From Pseudomonas californiensis (GTDB lineage: Bacteria > Pseudomonadota > Gammaproteobacteria > Pseudomonadales > Pseudomonadaceae): a stretch of 57,366 nt of DNA. The first letter of the stretch is position 1, and every line of letters begins with the position of its first letter. Positions 8,997 to 16,966 of the stretch are shown here, in pieces. The translations under genes were made by a program, and so were the position numbers. The notes under the pieces are model-generated. The model was not told the DNA's origin, made no database searches, and saw only the letters and a program-made list of their open reading frames with translations. Location: assembly GCF_021147775.1 (NCBI RefSeq), contig NZ_JAGTPK010000034.1, positions 1 through 57,366 of the forward strand, given 5' to 3'.

Positions 8997-10034
8997 ATGC
9001 AATTTCGTTCATTGGGCAAGACCGACCTTTCGGTCAGCGCCATCACACTGGGCACCATGACCTGGGGCGAGCAAAACACGCAGGACGAAGCTTTCGAGCA
9101 GATCCGCATGGCCAAACAGGCCGGAGTCAACTTCCTCGACACCGCCGAGATGTATCCAGTACCGCCGCGCGGCGAGACGTACACCAAAACCGAAAGCATC
9201 ATTGGCGAGTATTTCAAGAAGTACGGTGATCGCAGTGACTGGGTCCTGGCCAGCAAGGTTGCGGGCCCTGGCCGCATGGAGCACATCCGTGATGGCAATC
9301 CACGCCTGGATCGCCACAACATCACCGCTGCTCTGGACGCCAGCCTCAAACGCCTGAATACCGATTACCTCGACCTGTATCAACTGCACTGGCCGGATCG
9401 CAAGGCCAACTTCTTCGGCGTGCTGGGTTACACCCACGATCCGGACGATGTGGCGGTCGAGATCGAAGAAACCCTGTCGGTGCTGGGCGACCTGGTCAAG
9501 GCAGGTAAAATCCGTCATTTCGGGCTGTCCAACGAAACACCGTGGGGGACCCAGCGTTTTCTGCACCTGGCCGAGAAGCTTGATCTGCCCCGTGCCGTCT
9601 CGATCCAGAACCCCTATAACCTGCTCAACCGTACCTTCGAGGTCGGCCTGGCGGAAATAGCGATTCGTGAACAGATCGGCCTGCTGGCCTATTCCCCACT
9701 GGCGTTTGGCGTGCTGGCTGGCAAGTACCTGGACGGCGCTCGCCCGGCAGACGGTCGTCTGACCCTGTTTGAGCGCTTCCAGCGCTACAACAGTCCGCAG
9801 GCGGTCAGCGCCACGGCTCAATACGTGGCACTTGCACGCGAGCACGGCCTTGATCCCTCGCAGATGGCTTTGGCTTACGTCACCAGCCGTCCGTTCGTGA
9901 CCAGCAACATCATCGGTGCTACCCGACTGGATCAGCTGGAAATCAACCTGGCGAGTATCGACGTCACCCTGTCCGACGAAGTCATTGCCGGTATCGAGGC
10001 CATTCACATTTCGCAACCCAACCCGGCGCCTTAA
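8997..10034 (+). CDS. tas: NADP(H)-dependent aldo-keto reductase, Tas type
   Basis: Aldo/keto reductase of 345 aa, closely resembling E. coli Tas along its whole length, including the segments TLGTMTWGEQN, AEMYPVPPRGE, KRLNTDYLDLYQLHWP and IQNPYNLLNRTFEVGLAE. The catalytic tetrad is visible as Asp and Tyr in DTAEMY, Lys in ASKV and His in QLHW. The ATG at 8997 has GGAG upstream. Such enzymes reduce carbonyl compounds with NADPH; the physiological substrate is not known. It is followed after 74 bp by the SDR gene. Confidence 0.92.
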   Translation: MQFRSLGKTDLSVSAITLGTMTWGEQNTQDEAFEQIRMAKQAGVNFLDTAEMYPVPPRGETYTKTESIIGEYFKKYGDRSDWVLASKVAGPGRMEHIRDGNPRLDRHNITAALDASLKRLNTDYLDLYQLHWPDRKANFFGVLGYTHDPDDVAVEIEETLSVLGDLVKAGKIRHFGLSNETPWGTQRFLHLAEKLDLPRAVSIQNPYNLLNRTFEVGLAEIAIREQIGLLAYSPLAFGVLAGKYLDGARPADGRLTLFERFQRYNSPQAVSATAQYVALAREHGLDPSQMALAYVTSRPFVTSNIIGATRLDQLEINLASIDVTLSDEVIAGIEAIHISQPNPAP

Positions 10035-10055
10035 CCCGGACCTGCACTGAACTAA

Positions 10056-10105
10056 GTTTCAGCCTCGTCAGTCAGCATCTAAGTTGCCAACCACGAGGCT
10101 GAAAC
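10056..10105 (+). promoter_or_regulatory. 13-bp inverted repeat covering the SDR ribosome binding site
   Basis: A perfect 13-bp inverted repeat (GTTTCAGCCTCGT at 10056-10068, ACGAGGCTGAAAC at 10093-10105) with a 24-nt spacer ends three bases before the SDR start codon. The right arm contains GAGG, the only evident Shine-Dalgarno for that gene. If the hairpin forms in RNA it would hide the ribosome binding site. It has no T-run, so it is not a classical terminator for the upstream gene. It could instead be a DNA operator. Confidence 0.6.
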
Positions 10106-10108
10106 CAG

Positions 10109-10909
10109 ATGCATATCTCACTCAAGCAGCAAGTCGCACTCGTCACCGGGGCCAGCTCCGGCCTGGGCGCAGGCGCAGCACGAGCCCTGGCAGATGCCGG
10201 GGCTGCCGTGGTGATCAACTACAACTCCAAAGCCGAACCTGCCGAGCAACTGGCGGAGGAAATCCGTGCGGCCGGCGGGCAGGCGCTGGCCATCGGTGCC
10301 GATGTGTCCAGCGAAGAGGATGTCGAGCGGATGTTTGCCCAGACTGTCGAGCATTTCGGCGCACTGGACATTCTTGTCGCCAATTCCGGCCTGCAGAAAG
10401 ACGCAGCCTTCGTCGACATGACACTGGACGACTGGAACAAAGTCATCAACGTCAACCTGACCGGACAGTTCCTGTGTGCACGAGCGGCCCTGCGCCAGTT
10501 CATCAAGCAAGGCATGCGCCCCGGCGTTTCGCGGGCGATGGGCAAGATCATTCATATGAGTTCGGTGCATCAGGTCATCCCGTGGGCCGGCCATGTCAAT
10601 TACGCGGCCTCCAAGGGCGGTGTTGATCTGCTGATGCGCAGCATCGCCCAGGAAGTGGGCGAACAGAAGGTGCGCGTCAACAGCGTTGCCCCAGGCGCCA
10701 TCCGCACGCCGATCAATGCCGACGCCCGCGCAGGTGACGCTGAAAAAGAGATGCTCAAGCTGATCCCTTATGGCCGCATCGGCGAACCCGAAGACGTGGC
10801 CAATGCGGTGGTCTGGCTGGCATCCGATGCATCAGATTATGTTCACGGCACCACGCTGTTCATCGACGGCGGGATGTGCCTCTATCCGGAGTTCCGTGGC
10901 AATGGCTGA
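10109..10909 (+). CDS. SDR family oxidoreductase, glucose 1-dehydrogenase type
   Basis: Classical short-chain dehydrogenase/reductase of 266 aa. The Rossmann motif TGASSGLG is at residues 13-20. The catalytic residues are Ser151 or Ser152, Tyr165 and Lys169 in YAASK. The C-terminus has the IDGGM signature. The best general description is NAD(P)-dependent glucose 1-dehydrogenase-like. Its stop codon overlaps the start of the GH15 gene by 8 bp, so the two are translationally linked and probably act in one sugar pathway. Its ribosome binding site lies in an inverted repeat. Confidence 0.88.
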   Translation: MHISLKQQVALVTGASSGLGAGAARALADAGAAVVINYNSKAEPAEQLAEEIRAAGGQALAIGADVSSEEDVERMFAQTVEHFGALDILVANSGLQKDAAFVDMTLDDWNKVINVNLTGQFLCARAALRQFIKQGMRPGVSRAMGKIIHMSSVHQVIPWAGHVNYAASKGGVDLLMRSIAQEVGEQKVRVNSVAPGAIRTPINADARAGDAEKEMLKLIPYGRIGEPEDVANAVVWLASDASDYVHGTTLFIDGGMCLYPEFRGNG

Positions 10910-12728
10910 CTTTCCGGAAGAACCGCAAAACCTGATCGAGAACCACGGCATCATCGGCGACATGCGCAGTGCTGCGCTGGTGGCTGATACGGGCAGTATC
11001 GACTTTTGCTGCTGGCCGGATTTCGACAGCCCGTCGATCTTCACCGCGCTGCTGGACACCAATGACGCGGGCATCTTCCAGCTGGCGCCAGACCTGCCCG
11101 ACGCTCGCCGTTTGCAGATCTATCTGCCAGACACCAACGTATTGCAGACCCGCTGGATTTCCGAACAGGCGGTGGTGGAAGTCACTGACCTGATGCCCAT
11201 CGCCGATGACGAGAACGAACTGCCACGACTGGTGCGCAGGGTCGAGGTGCGCTTTGGTCACGCCAGGGTGCGCATGCGGTGTCGAGTGAGGATGGACTAC
11301 AGTCGCGCTGATACATCCGCTTACCTGCAAGGCAGCGACGTGTGTTTTCAGGCGCAGGATCAGCCAGGTATGCGCCTGACTTCGACAGTACCTCTGCAAG
11401 TCGATGATCACGCCGCTGTGGCTGAATTCGACATGGAGCAAGGCCAGATCATCGAATTCATTCTTGGCGGGGTGGATGATCCTCACGTCGCAGCTGGCAA
11501 GTGTTCGCGCTATTACGAAGACACGTTGAAGTTCTGGCGGCGCTGGGCCAGTCAGTCGCTGTACAAGGGGCGCTGGCGGGAAATGGTCATGCGCTCTGCG
11601 CTGGCCCTCAAGCTGTTGACGTCCCGCAAACACGGCGGAATCGTGGCGGCGGCCACGTTTGGTTTGCCGGAGACGCCGGGTGGCGAGCGTAATTGGGATT
11701 ATCGCTACACCTGGATCCGCGACGCGTCCTTCACCGTATACGCGTTCATGCGCCTGGGCTACACCGACGAAGCCAATGCGTTCATGCGCTGGATGCGCGG
11801 ACGGCTGGATGACTGCTGCGGTCGTACTGAGCGCCTGGGTATTCTGTACGCGCTGGACGGGCATGCGGAGTTGACCGAAACAACGCTCGATCACCTGTCG
11901 GGCTACGGAGGCGCCCAGCCGGTGCGCATCGGTAACGACGCGTATCAACAGGTCCAGCTCGATATTTATGGCGAATTGATGGACGCGGTGTACCTCGCCA
12001 ATAAATACGGCGATGCTATATCCCATGACGGCTGGAAGCATGTGGTCCGTCAGGTGGACTATGTGTGCGAGCACTGGGACGACCGTGACGTGGGTATCTG
12101 GGAAATGCGCGGCGGCGATCAGCATTTTCTGCATTCGCGCCTGATGTGCTGGGTGGCGCTGGACCGTGGACTGCGCCTGGCGTTCAAACGCTCCCTGTCG
12201 GGGCCGTTCGAACGCTGGACCAGGGTTCGACAGGAAATACATGACGATATCTGGGAAAACTTCTGGGACGACGAACTGGGCCACTTCGTGCAATACAAGG
12301 GCAGCCGAAATCTGGATGCGTCGATGCTATTGATGCCTTTGGTGCGCTTCGTGGGGGCCAGTGATCCCAAGTGGCTGGCGACCCTGGAAGCCATTGAGCG
12401 CACGCTGGTACGTGATGGCATGGTGTTCCGCTATCGCAATGACGATGACCATGACGACGGCCTGGCAGGCGAAGAAGGCGCTTTTGTCGCGTGTTCGTTC
12501 TGGTATGTCGAGTGCCTGGCGCGTGCCGGGCGCATCGAGCAGGCGCATCTGGAGTTCGGGCAGTTGCTGCGTTATGCCAATCCCCTCGGGTTATACGCTG
12601 AGGAATTCGATCCGCATGCTCATCACCTGGGCAATACGCCTCAGGCATTGAGCCATCTGGCGCTGATCAGCGCGGCCAGTTTCCTGGACCGCAAGCTGAG
12701 CGGCGAACAGGCGCTCTGGCAGCCCTGA
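10902..12728 (+). CDS. Glycoside hydrolase family 15 protein
   Basis: GH15 (glucoamylase/trehalase-like) protein of about 608 aa. It has an N-terminal beta domain (NHGIIGDMRSAALV, then DFCCWPDFDSPSIF) and an alpha/alpha-barrel with NWDYRYTWIRDASFTVYAF. The catalytic candidates are Glu in GIWEMRGG and Glu in YAEEFDPH. The start at 10902 has CGGAG ten bases upstream and overlaps the SDR stop; longer reading would run through the SDR gene. Bacterial members of this subtype include trehalases and glucan hydrolases. No signal peptide is seen, so it is cytoplasmic. Trehalose or glucan turnover producing glucose for the SDR is an inference. Confidence 0.9.
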   Translation: MADFPEEPQNLIENHGIIGDMRSAALVADTGSIDFCCWPDFDSPSIFTALLDTNDAGIFQLAPDLPDARRLQIYLPDTNVLQTRWISEQAVVEVTDLMPIADDENELPRLVRRVEVRFGHARVRMRCRVRMDYSRADTSAYLQGSDVCFQAQDQPGMRLTSTVPLQVDDHAAVAEFDMEQGQIIEFILGGVDDPHVAAGKCSRYYEDTLKFWRRWASQSLYKGRWREMVMRSALALKLLTSRKHGGIVAAATFGLPETPGGERNWDYRYTWIRDASFTVYAFMRLGYTDEANAFMRWMRGRLDDCCGRTERLGILYALDGHAELTETTLDHLSGYGGAQPVRIGNDAYQQVQLDIYGELMDAVYLANKYGDAISHDGWKHVVRQVDYVCEHWDDRDVGIWEMRGGDQHFLHSRLMCWVALDRGLRLAFKRSLSGPFERWTRVRQEIHDDIWENFWDDELGHFVQYKGSRNLDASMLLMPLVRFVGASDPKWLATLEAIERTLVRDGMVFRYRNDDDHDDGLAGEEGAFVACSFWYVECLARAGRIEQAHLEFGQLLRYANPLGLYAEEFDPHAHHLGNTPQALSHLALISAASFLDRKLSGEQALWQP

Positions 12729-13313
12729 TCGAAGGCCCGGACGGAGGCTGCCTGCTCGGGGCACGCTTCCTGTTCGTCGCTGCGGTGTCCATCCGGATTC
12801 TTCCCGGTCATTGGCCGTCTATGCTTGTCGTTACTCCATCCACTCTGTGGTCGACCGTTAACGTCAGAGGAGTTGTGCGAGGGACAGAACGTATTCCTTT
12901 CTCTGTTGACGCGCATCGGGTGTGACTGGTTTCTTGATACAGATCATTGCGCGTTGTAATGCTGGCTGACACTCGTCGTTGCAGTCCGGCCATTGTTTTG
13001 CAATGCGCTCCATTGATACAGCGCTGCCAATTTCACGCAGGATGAATGGTGTGCGGTGTGTGCAGCACCAAAGATCTCGTCAGCTGTTTGATGTCACTGT
13101 TTCATTCAACACTCTGCGTTTCCCTGGATAGTGTTTTCTTCATGCTGTAGGTCGTCGTTAGTGCAGGGGCATTGTTTCAATGCGCTCTGATTTTACAGAG
13201 GATGTCTCTGTTCGCAGTCAGGGCCGACCGGCGAATGTGCCGAAAATGTTTTTCCGCAGTGGCATACAGGGCAGTCATAATGACGCCTTTTTTGCCGTTG
13301 TTCTGGAGTCTTA
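12729..13313. other. 585-bp region without a gene, upstream of norR
   Basis: No convincing coding sequence is seen on either strand. The region includes a decayed direct repeat (annotated separately) and several CATTG...CAATG inverted motifs. No remnant of a flavohemoglobin or NO reductase gene was recognised. The norR ribosome binding site (GGAG near 13306) lies at the right end. Confidence 0.6.
12973..13198 (+). repeat. Imperfect direct repeat, two copies about 180 bp apart
   Basis: Copy one (12973-13021) and copy two (13152-13198) share TCGTCGTT, then ten unrelated bases, then CATTGTTT, then CAATGCGCTC, then TACAG at nearly the same spacing. Copy one has two extra bases between CATTGTTT and CAATGCGCTC. 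CATTG and CAATG are inverted complements, so each copy also contains a short palindrome. ATGCTG precedes both. They may be remnants of a duplication or paired regulator sites. Confidence 0.55.
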
Positions 13314-14870
13314 ATGACCCATTCTCTGTTGCTTGAGCTGATCCCGCTGATGGCCGATCTTTCCCGGGAACTGCCGGACGAAGAACGCTATCGGCGGTTG
13401 CTGCGTTCGCTGCGCCAACTGCTGCCCTGTGATGCGGCAGCGTTGCTGAGGCTTGACGATGAGGTACTGATTCCGCTGGCGGTTGACGGGCTGAGTCCTG
13501 ACACGCTGGGACGACGGTTTCGGATCAAAGAGCATCCGCGCTTCAAGGTCCTGCTGGAAAGTACCGGCCCGGTGCGGTTTTCGGTCGATTGCGACCTGCC
13601 CGATCCTTACGACGGTCTTGTCGATGGTCACGGGCAGCTTGAAGTGCACGATTGCCTGGGGTGCGCGCTGTACGTTCAGGGTCGCCCATGGGGGCTTATC
13701 ACCCTTGATTCGCTTGACCCGTCGAACTTCGGCAGTGTCGACCTCGACAAACTGCAGGCATTTGCCAGTCTGGCGGCTGCGACCGTAATGGCCACCGAAC
13801 GCATGAACCAACTGGCGCGAGGCTTCGATGATCAGCGTCAATTGGCAGAAGTCTACAAGCGCGCTGCTGGCGGGCGGGCACCGAGGGAGTTGATCGGCCA
13901 GAGCGCCATACTCAAGCGCATGCAGCAGGAAATCGAGCTGGTCGGCAATAGCCCACTGACCGTGTTGGTCATGGGTGAAACCGGCACAGGCAAGGAACTG
14001 GTGGCTGAGTCCATTCATCTGCATTCGCCCAGGGCCCACAAGCCGCTGATCAGCCTGAACTGCGCCGCGCTGCCCGAGATGCTGGTGGAAAGCGAGCTGT
14101 TCGGCCATGTGAAGGGCGCTTTTTCTGGCGCAGTCAATGGCCGCAGCGGCAAATTCGATCTGGCCGATGGCGGTACGTTGTTTCTTGACGAAGTCGGTGA
14201 GCTGCCGCTGTCGGTGCAATCCAAGCTGTTGCGCGTGCTGCAAAGCGGGCAGTTGCAGCGTGTTGGCTCGGATCAGGAGCATCGGGTGGACGTGCGTATT
14301 ATCGCAGCGACCAACCGTGATCTTGCTGAGGAGGTGCGCTCTGGCAGGTTTCGCGCCGACCTTTACCACCGGTTGAGCGTATACCCGTTACAGGTGCCGG
14401 CCTTGCGCGAGCGCGAGCGCGAGCGCGACGTATTGTTGCTGGCGGGTTATTTCCTTGAGGAAAATCGACTTCGCATGGGCTTGCGCGGACTGAGCTTGAA
14501 CACCTCCGCACAGAAGAAGCTGCTGAACCACAGCTGGCCGGGCAACGTGCGAGAGCTTGAGCATCTGATCAGTCGAGCGGTGCTCAAGGCGCTGTCGGCG
14601 CATGTGCAAAGACCGAGCATTTTGACCATTGATGCGCCTGCGCTCGGGTTGGATGAACCCATGCACAATATTTTGCAGACTGAGCCTGAAGCAGACCAAG
14701 CGCCGTTGCTGCACAGCGACGGGTTGAAGGCTTCTGTGGATGCCTACCAGCGCGCGTTGATCGTTGCTTCACTCGAACGGCATGAGCATCGCTGGGTAGC
14801 AGTAGCAAATGAGTTGGCGGTGGATCGCGCCAATCTCAATCGTCTGGCCAAACGTTTGGGTATTCGTTAG
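13314..14870 (+). CDS. norR: Nitric oxide-sensing sigma-54 activator, NorR/FhpR type
   Basis: Sigma-54-dependent activator of 518 aa with three domains: GAF (about 1-170), AAA+ (190-425) and Fis-type HTH at the C-terminus. Matching E. coli NorR with an offset of one, the residues tied to the NO-binding iron centre are present: Asp100, His112, Cys114, Asp132 and Arg76. Walker A is GETGTGKE at 221-228, and Walker B lies around 287-294. The sigma-54 contact loop reads GAFSGA at 268-273 rather than GAFTGA. GGAG lies upstream of the ATG. In pseudomonads such proteins activate hmp/fhp or NO reductase genes under nitric oxide; neither target is present in this window. Confidence 0.93.
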   Translation: MTHSLLLELIPLMADLSRELPDEERYRRLLRSLRQLLPCDAAALLRLDDEVLIPLAVDGLSPDTLGRRFRIKEHPRFKVLLESTGPVRFSVDCDLPDPYDGLVDGHGQLEVHDCLGCALYVQGRPWGLITLDSLDPSNFGSVDLDKLQAFASLAAATVMATERMNQLARGFDDQRQLAEVYKRAAGGRAPRELIGQSAILKRMQQEIELVGNSPLTVLVMGETGTGKELVAESIHLHSPRAHKPLISLNCAALPEMLVESELFGHVKGAFSGAVNGRSGKFDLADGGTLFLDEVGELPLSVQSKLLRVLQSGQLQRVGSDQEHRVDVRIIAATNRDLAEEVRSGRFRADLYHRLSVYPLQVPALRERERERDVLLLAGYFLEENRLRMGLRGLSLNTSAQKKLLNHSWPGNVRELEHLISRAVLKALSAHVQRPSILTIDAPALGLDEPMHNILQTEPEADQAPLLHSDGLKASVDAYQRALIVASLERHEHRWVAVANELAVDRANLNRLAKRLGIR

Positions 14871-14986
14871 TGGCGCAGGTGAGTTATACACGTTTGTCGC
14901 CGTTGATCAAAAAAGACTGAATTTTTTTGCAGTGCCTGGGGTCAGGTATTATTCAAGCCACTATTGAAAAAGAGGTTCAGGCTTTA

Positions 14987-15211
14987 ATGGCACTGCCTAA
15001 ACACTACCGAATTGATTATTTATTAAACGGTTCGTTCAAAAGCTTTTATATACGAACTGAACATATGGACAGCGTGGAAGCGTGGCACTTTGCAAGTGTT
15101 GATGCAGGCCTTGCGCGTATACCAAAATACCGACTGGAGAAAGTACCTCGTGTGTCCAAGCCGTATGCAGAACACTTCGGCGTGACCAATGTAGAGTGGG
15201 CCCAGGCCTGA
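14987..15211 (+). CDS. Small conserved Pseudomonas protein, possibly DUF6555
   Basis: A 74-aa protein starting MALPKHYRIDYLL, chosen over an upstream in-frame start at 14927 because an AGAGG site lies 11-12 bases before it and the text before it looks non-coding. It is rich in aromatic and basic residues and has no signal peptide or membrane segment. It resembles the small pseudomonad family I recall as DUF6555; this name is from memory. It lies downstream of norR and convergent with the MFS gene. Its function is unknown. Confidence 0.7.
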   Translation: MALPKHYRIDYLLNGSFKSFYIRTEHMDSVEAWHFASVDAGLARIPKYRLEKVPRVSKPYAEHFGVTNVEWAQA

Positions 15212-15244
15212 TATCCGGGCCTGAGCTACTTCCTGTGGTCCGTC

Positions 15245-16663
15245 TCATCGGTGAGCGATGTTTTCAAGCGCCAGATTGCGTGTGCGGGGACCGAATCGGC
15301 CAATGGTGATGATCACGATCAGCATGCTGCTGACGATAAACGCCAGCACACCCGGCGTACCGAAATGGTCCAGAAATATCCCGATCAGCAGGCTGCTGAA
15401 CACCGTCGACAGTCGGCTGAACGAGTAGCAGAAGCCCACTGCGCGCGCGCGAATATTGGTTGGGAACAGCTCTCCCTGATAGGAGTGATAGCTGAAACTC
15501 AGCCAGGCGTTACAGAACGTGATCATGACGCCACAGGTAATCAATCCTGCGGCGCTTGTCTGAAACGCGAACAGCGTCCCGAAGATCATCGATCCCAGAG
15601 CGGACCCGACGATCTGCCATTTGTTTTCGAACCGATTGGCGAACTTCACAAACAAAAGCGGGCCCAGCGGATAGGCCAGCGTGATGACAAATGCATACGC
15701 GAGGCTGTGCGTTACGCTCACGCCTTGCCCCGACAGCAATGCGGGTAACCAGTTGCCGAAGCCGAAGAAGCCGATGGCCTGGAAGACGTGAAAAATGATC
15801 AGCATCAGAGCGCGGCGACGGTAGGGTGGTTGCCAGATATCGGCAAAACGACCGTTGCCGCTGACCGTCACCTTTTCTGGCTCCGGTTCCTCAAGCGCTT
15901 TGCCGTGATCCTTCAGGCAGCGCGCCTCGATACCGTCCATGATCCGCTCTGCCTCATCAAAGCGACCCTGTTGGGCGAGCCATCGCGGCGATTCGGGCAG
16001 CGCTGAGCGCAGCCACCAGATGAACAGCGCAAACACTGCGCTGCTGATCACCACCCAGCGCCAGCCAGAGATGCCAAACGGCGCCTGAGGCACCAGCCAC
16101 CAGGACATCAGCGCAACGCTGGGCACCGACAGAAACTGAATGAAGAACGCGAAGGCGAAAGCTGAACTGCGCATGCGCTTGGGCACCAGTTCCGACAGGT
16201 AGGCGTCAATGGTTACCAGTTCCACACCCAGACCGATACCCACCAGAAAGCGCATGGCGATCACGCCGGTTGCAGAGGTCTGCAAGCCCATGAGGACTGT
16301 CGCCACGGTGTACCAGATCAACGCGAAGGTGAAAATGGCACGTCGACCGAACCGGTCGGCTATCGGGCTGAGCAGGCTTGCGCCGAAGAACAGTCCGAGA
16401 AAAGTCGCCGACGCGAATGCTGCCTGATCCGAGAAGCCGAACAGGCCCTGAGTACCTGTGGCGAAGATGCCATCCCGCACCAGACCGGGGCTGATGTAGG
16501 CAGTCTGGAACAGATCGTAGAGCTCGAAAAAACCACCAATGGATAGCAGGGCAACCAGCCGCCAGATCGTCGCAACAGCGGGGAGCCGGTCTATGCGGGC
16601 GGAAATGAACGCCGCGCGAAGCGGTCCATCGAGCGGAGTACTGGCCAGAGGGGAGGAGTTCAT
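15245..16663 (-). CDS. MFS transporter, sugar/aromatic acid type
   Basis: Major facilitator with 12 predicted membrane spans (about 472 aa). The loop 2-3 signature is ADRFGRR; the central loop contains LPESPRWLAQQGR, typical of the sugar-porter/aromatic-acid:H+ symporter groups. The start at 16663 has GGA nine bases upstream; an ATG at 16696 would add eleven residues and has no clear ribosome site. No catabolic gene or regulator lies beside it, so the substrate is unknown. Confidence 0.85.
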   Translation of the reverse strand: MNSSPLASTPLDGPLRAAFISARIDRLPAVATIWRLVALLSIGGFFELYDLFQTAYISPGLVRDGIFATGTQGLFGFSDQAAFASATFLGLFFGASLLSPIADRFGRRAIFTFALIWYTVATVLMGLQTSATGVIAMRFLVGIGLGVELVTIDAYLSELVPKRMRSSAFAFAFFIQFLSVPSVALMSWWLVPQAPFGISGWRWVVISSAVFALFIWWLRSALPESPRWLAQQGRFDEAERIMDGIEARCLKDHGKALEEPEPEKVTVSGNGRFADIWQPPYRRRALMLIIFHVFQAIGFFGFGNWLPALLSGQGVSVTHSLAYAFVITLAYPLGPLLFVKFANRFENKWQIVGSALGSMIFGTLFAFQTSAAGLITCGVMITFCNAWLSFSYHSYQGELFPTNIRARAVGFCYSFSRLSTVFSSLLIGIFLDHFGTPGVLAFIVSSMLIVIITIGRFGPRTRNLALENIAHR

Positions 16664-16966
16664 GGAATGCAATCCAGAGCTGTGAGGGATTGCCATGTTA
16701 CGCGTTTTACATTTTGTAATGATTGTTGAATGCTGCGCATTTTTGAGCGTAACGGGCTAATTGTTGCGTCTCTGGATCAAATACTGAGGATAAGCGCTGA
16801 AATAATGGCCTTAGGCCGCATCCCGGCAGAGGGCGTCGCCGCGGTTATTGGTCCGTCCGGTCAGCGAGAAATTTGCATCAGATACCTGCATGACATCGCC
16901 AATCACTAGGATGTATCCGAATGTGTCTCAATTCTTTAGCATAGTCGTTTTGATTTCCTCAGCCTG
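16664..16966. other. Divergent promoter region between MFS and mntH genes
   Basis: The 303-bp gap separates the divergent MFS and mntH genes and should carry both promoters. No coding sequence is seen. I found no clear Mn riboswitch and no convincing MntR palindrome; TTTAGCATAGTCG near 16936 is at most a weak half-site. Confidence 0.45.

Noticed and set aside
10860..12293. Long minus-strand open frame (477 codons) opposite the GH15 gene
   Set aside because: Antisense shadow; the GH15 motifs on the plus strand are unambiguous.
13200..13313. Sigma-54 promoter upstream of norR
   Set aside because: TGGCAT near 13259 lacks the matching downstream TTGC element at correct spacing.
16700..16966. 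MntR or Fur site upstream of mntH
   Set aside because: Only a weak half-site was seen; not enough for a call.
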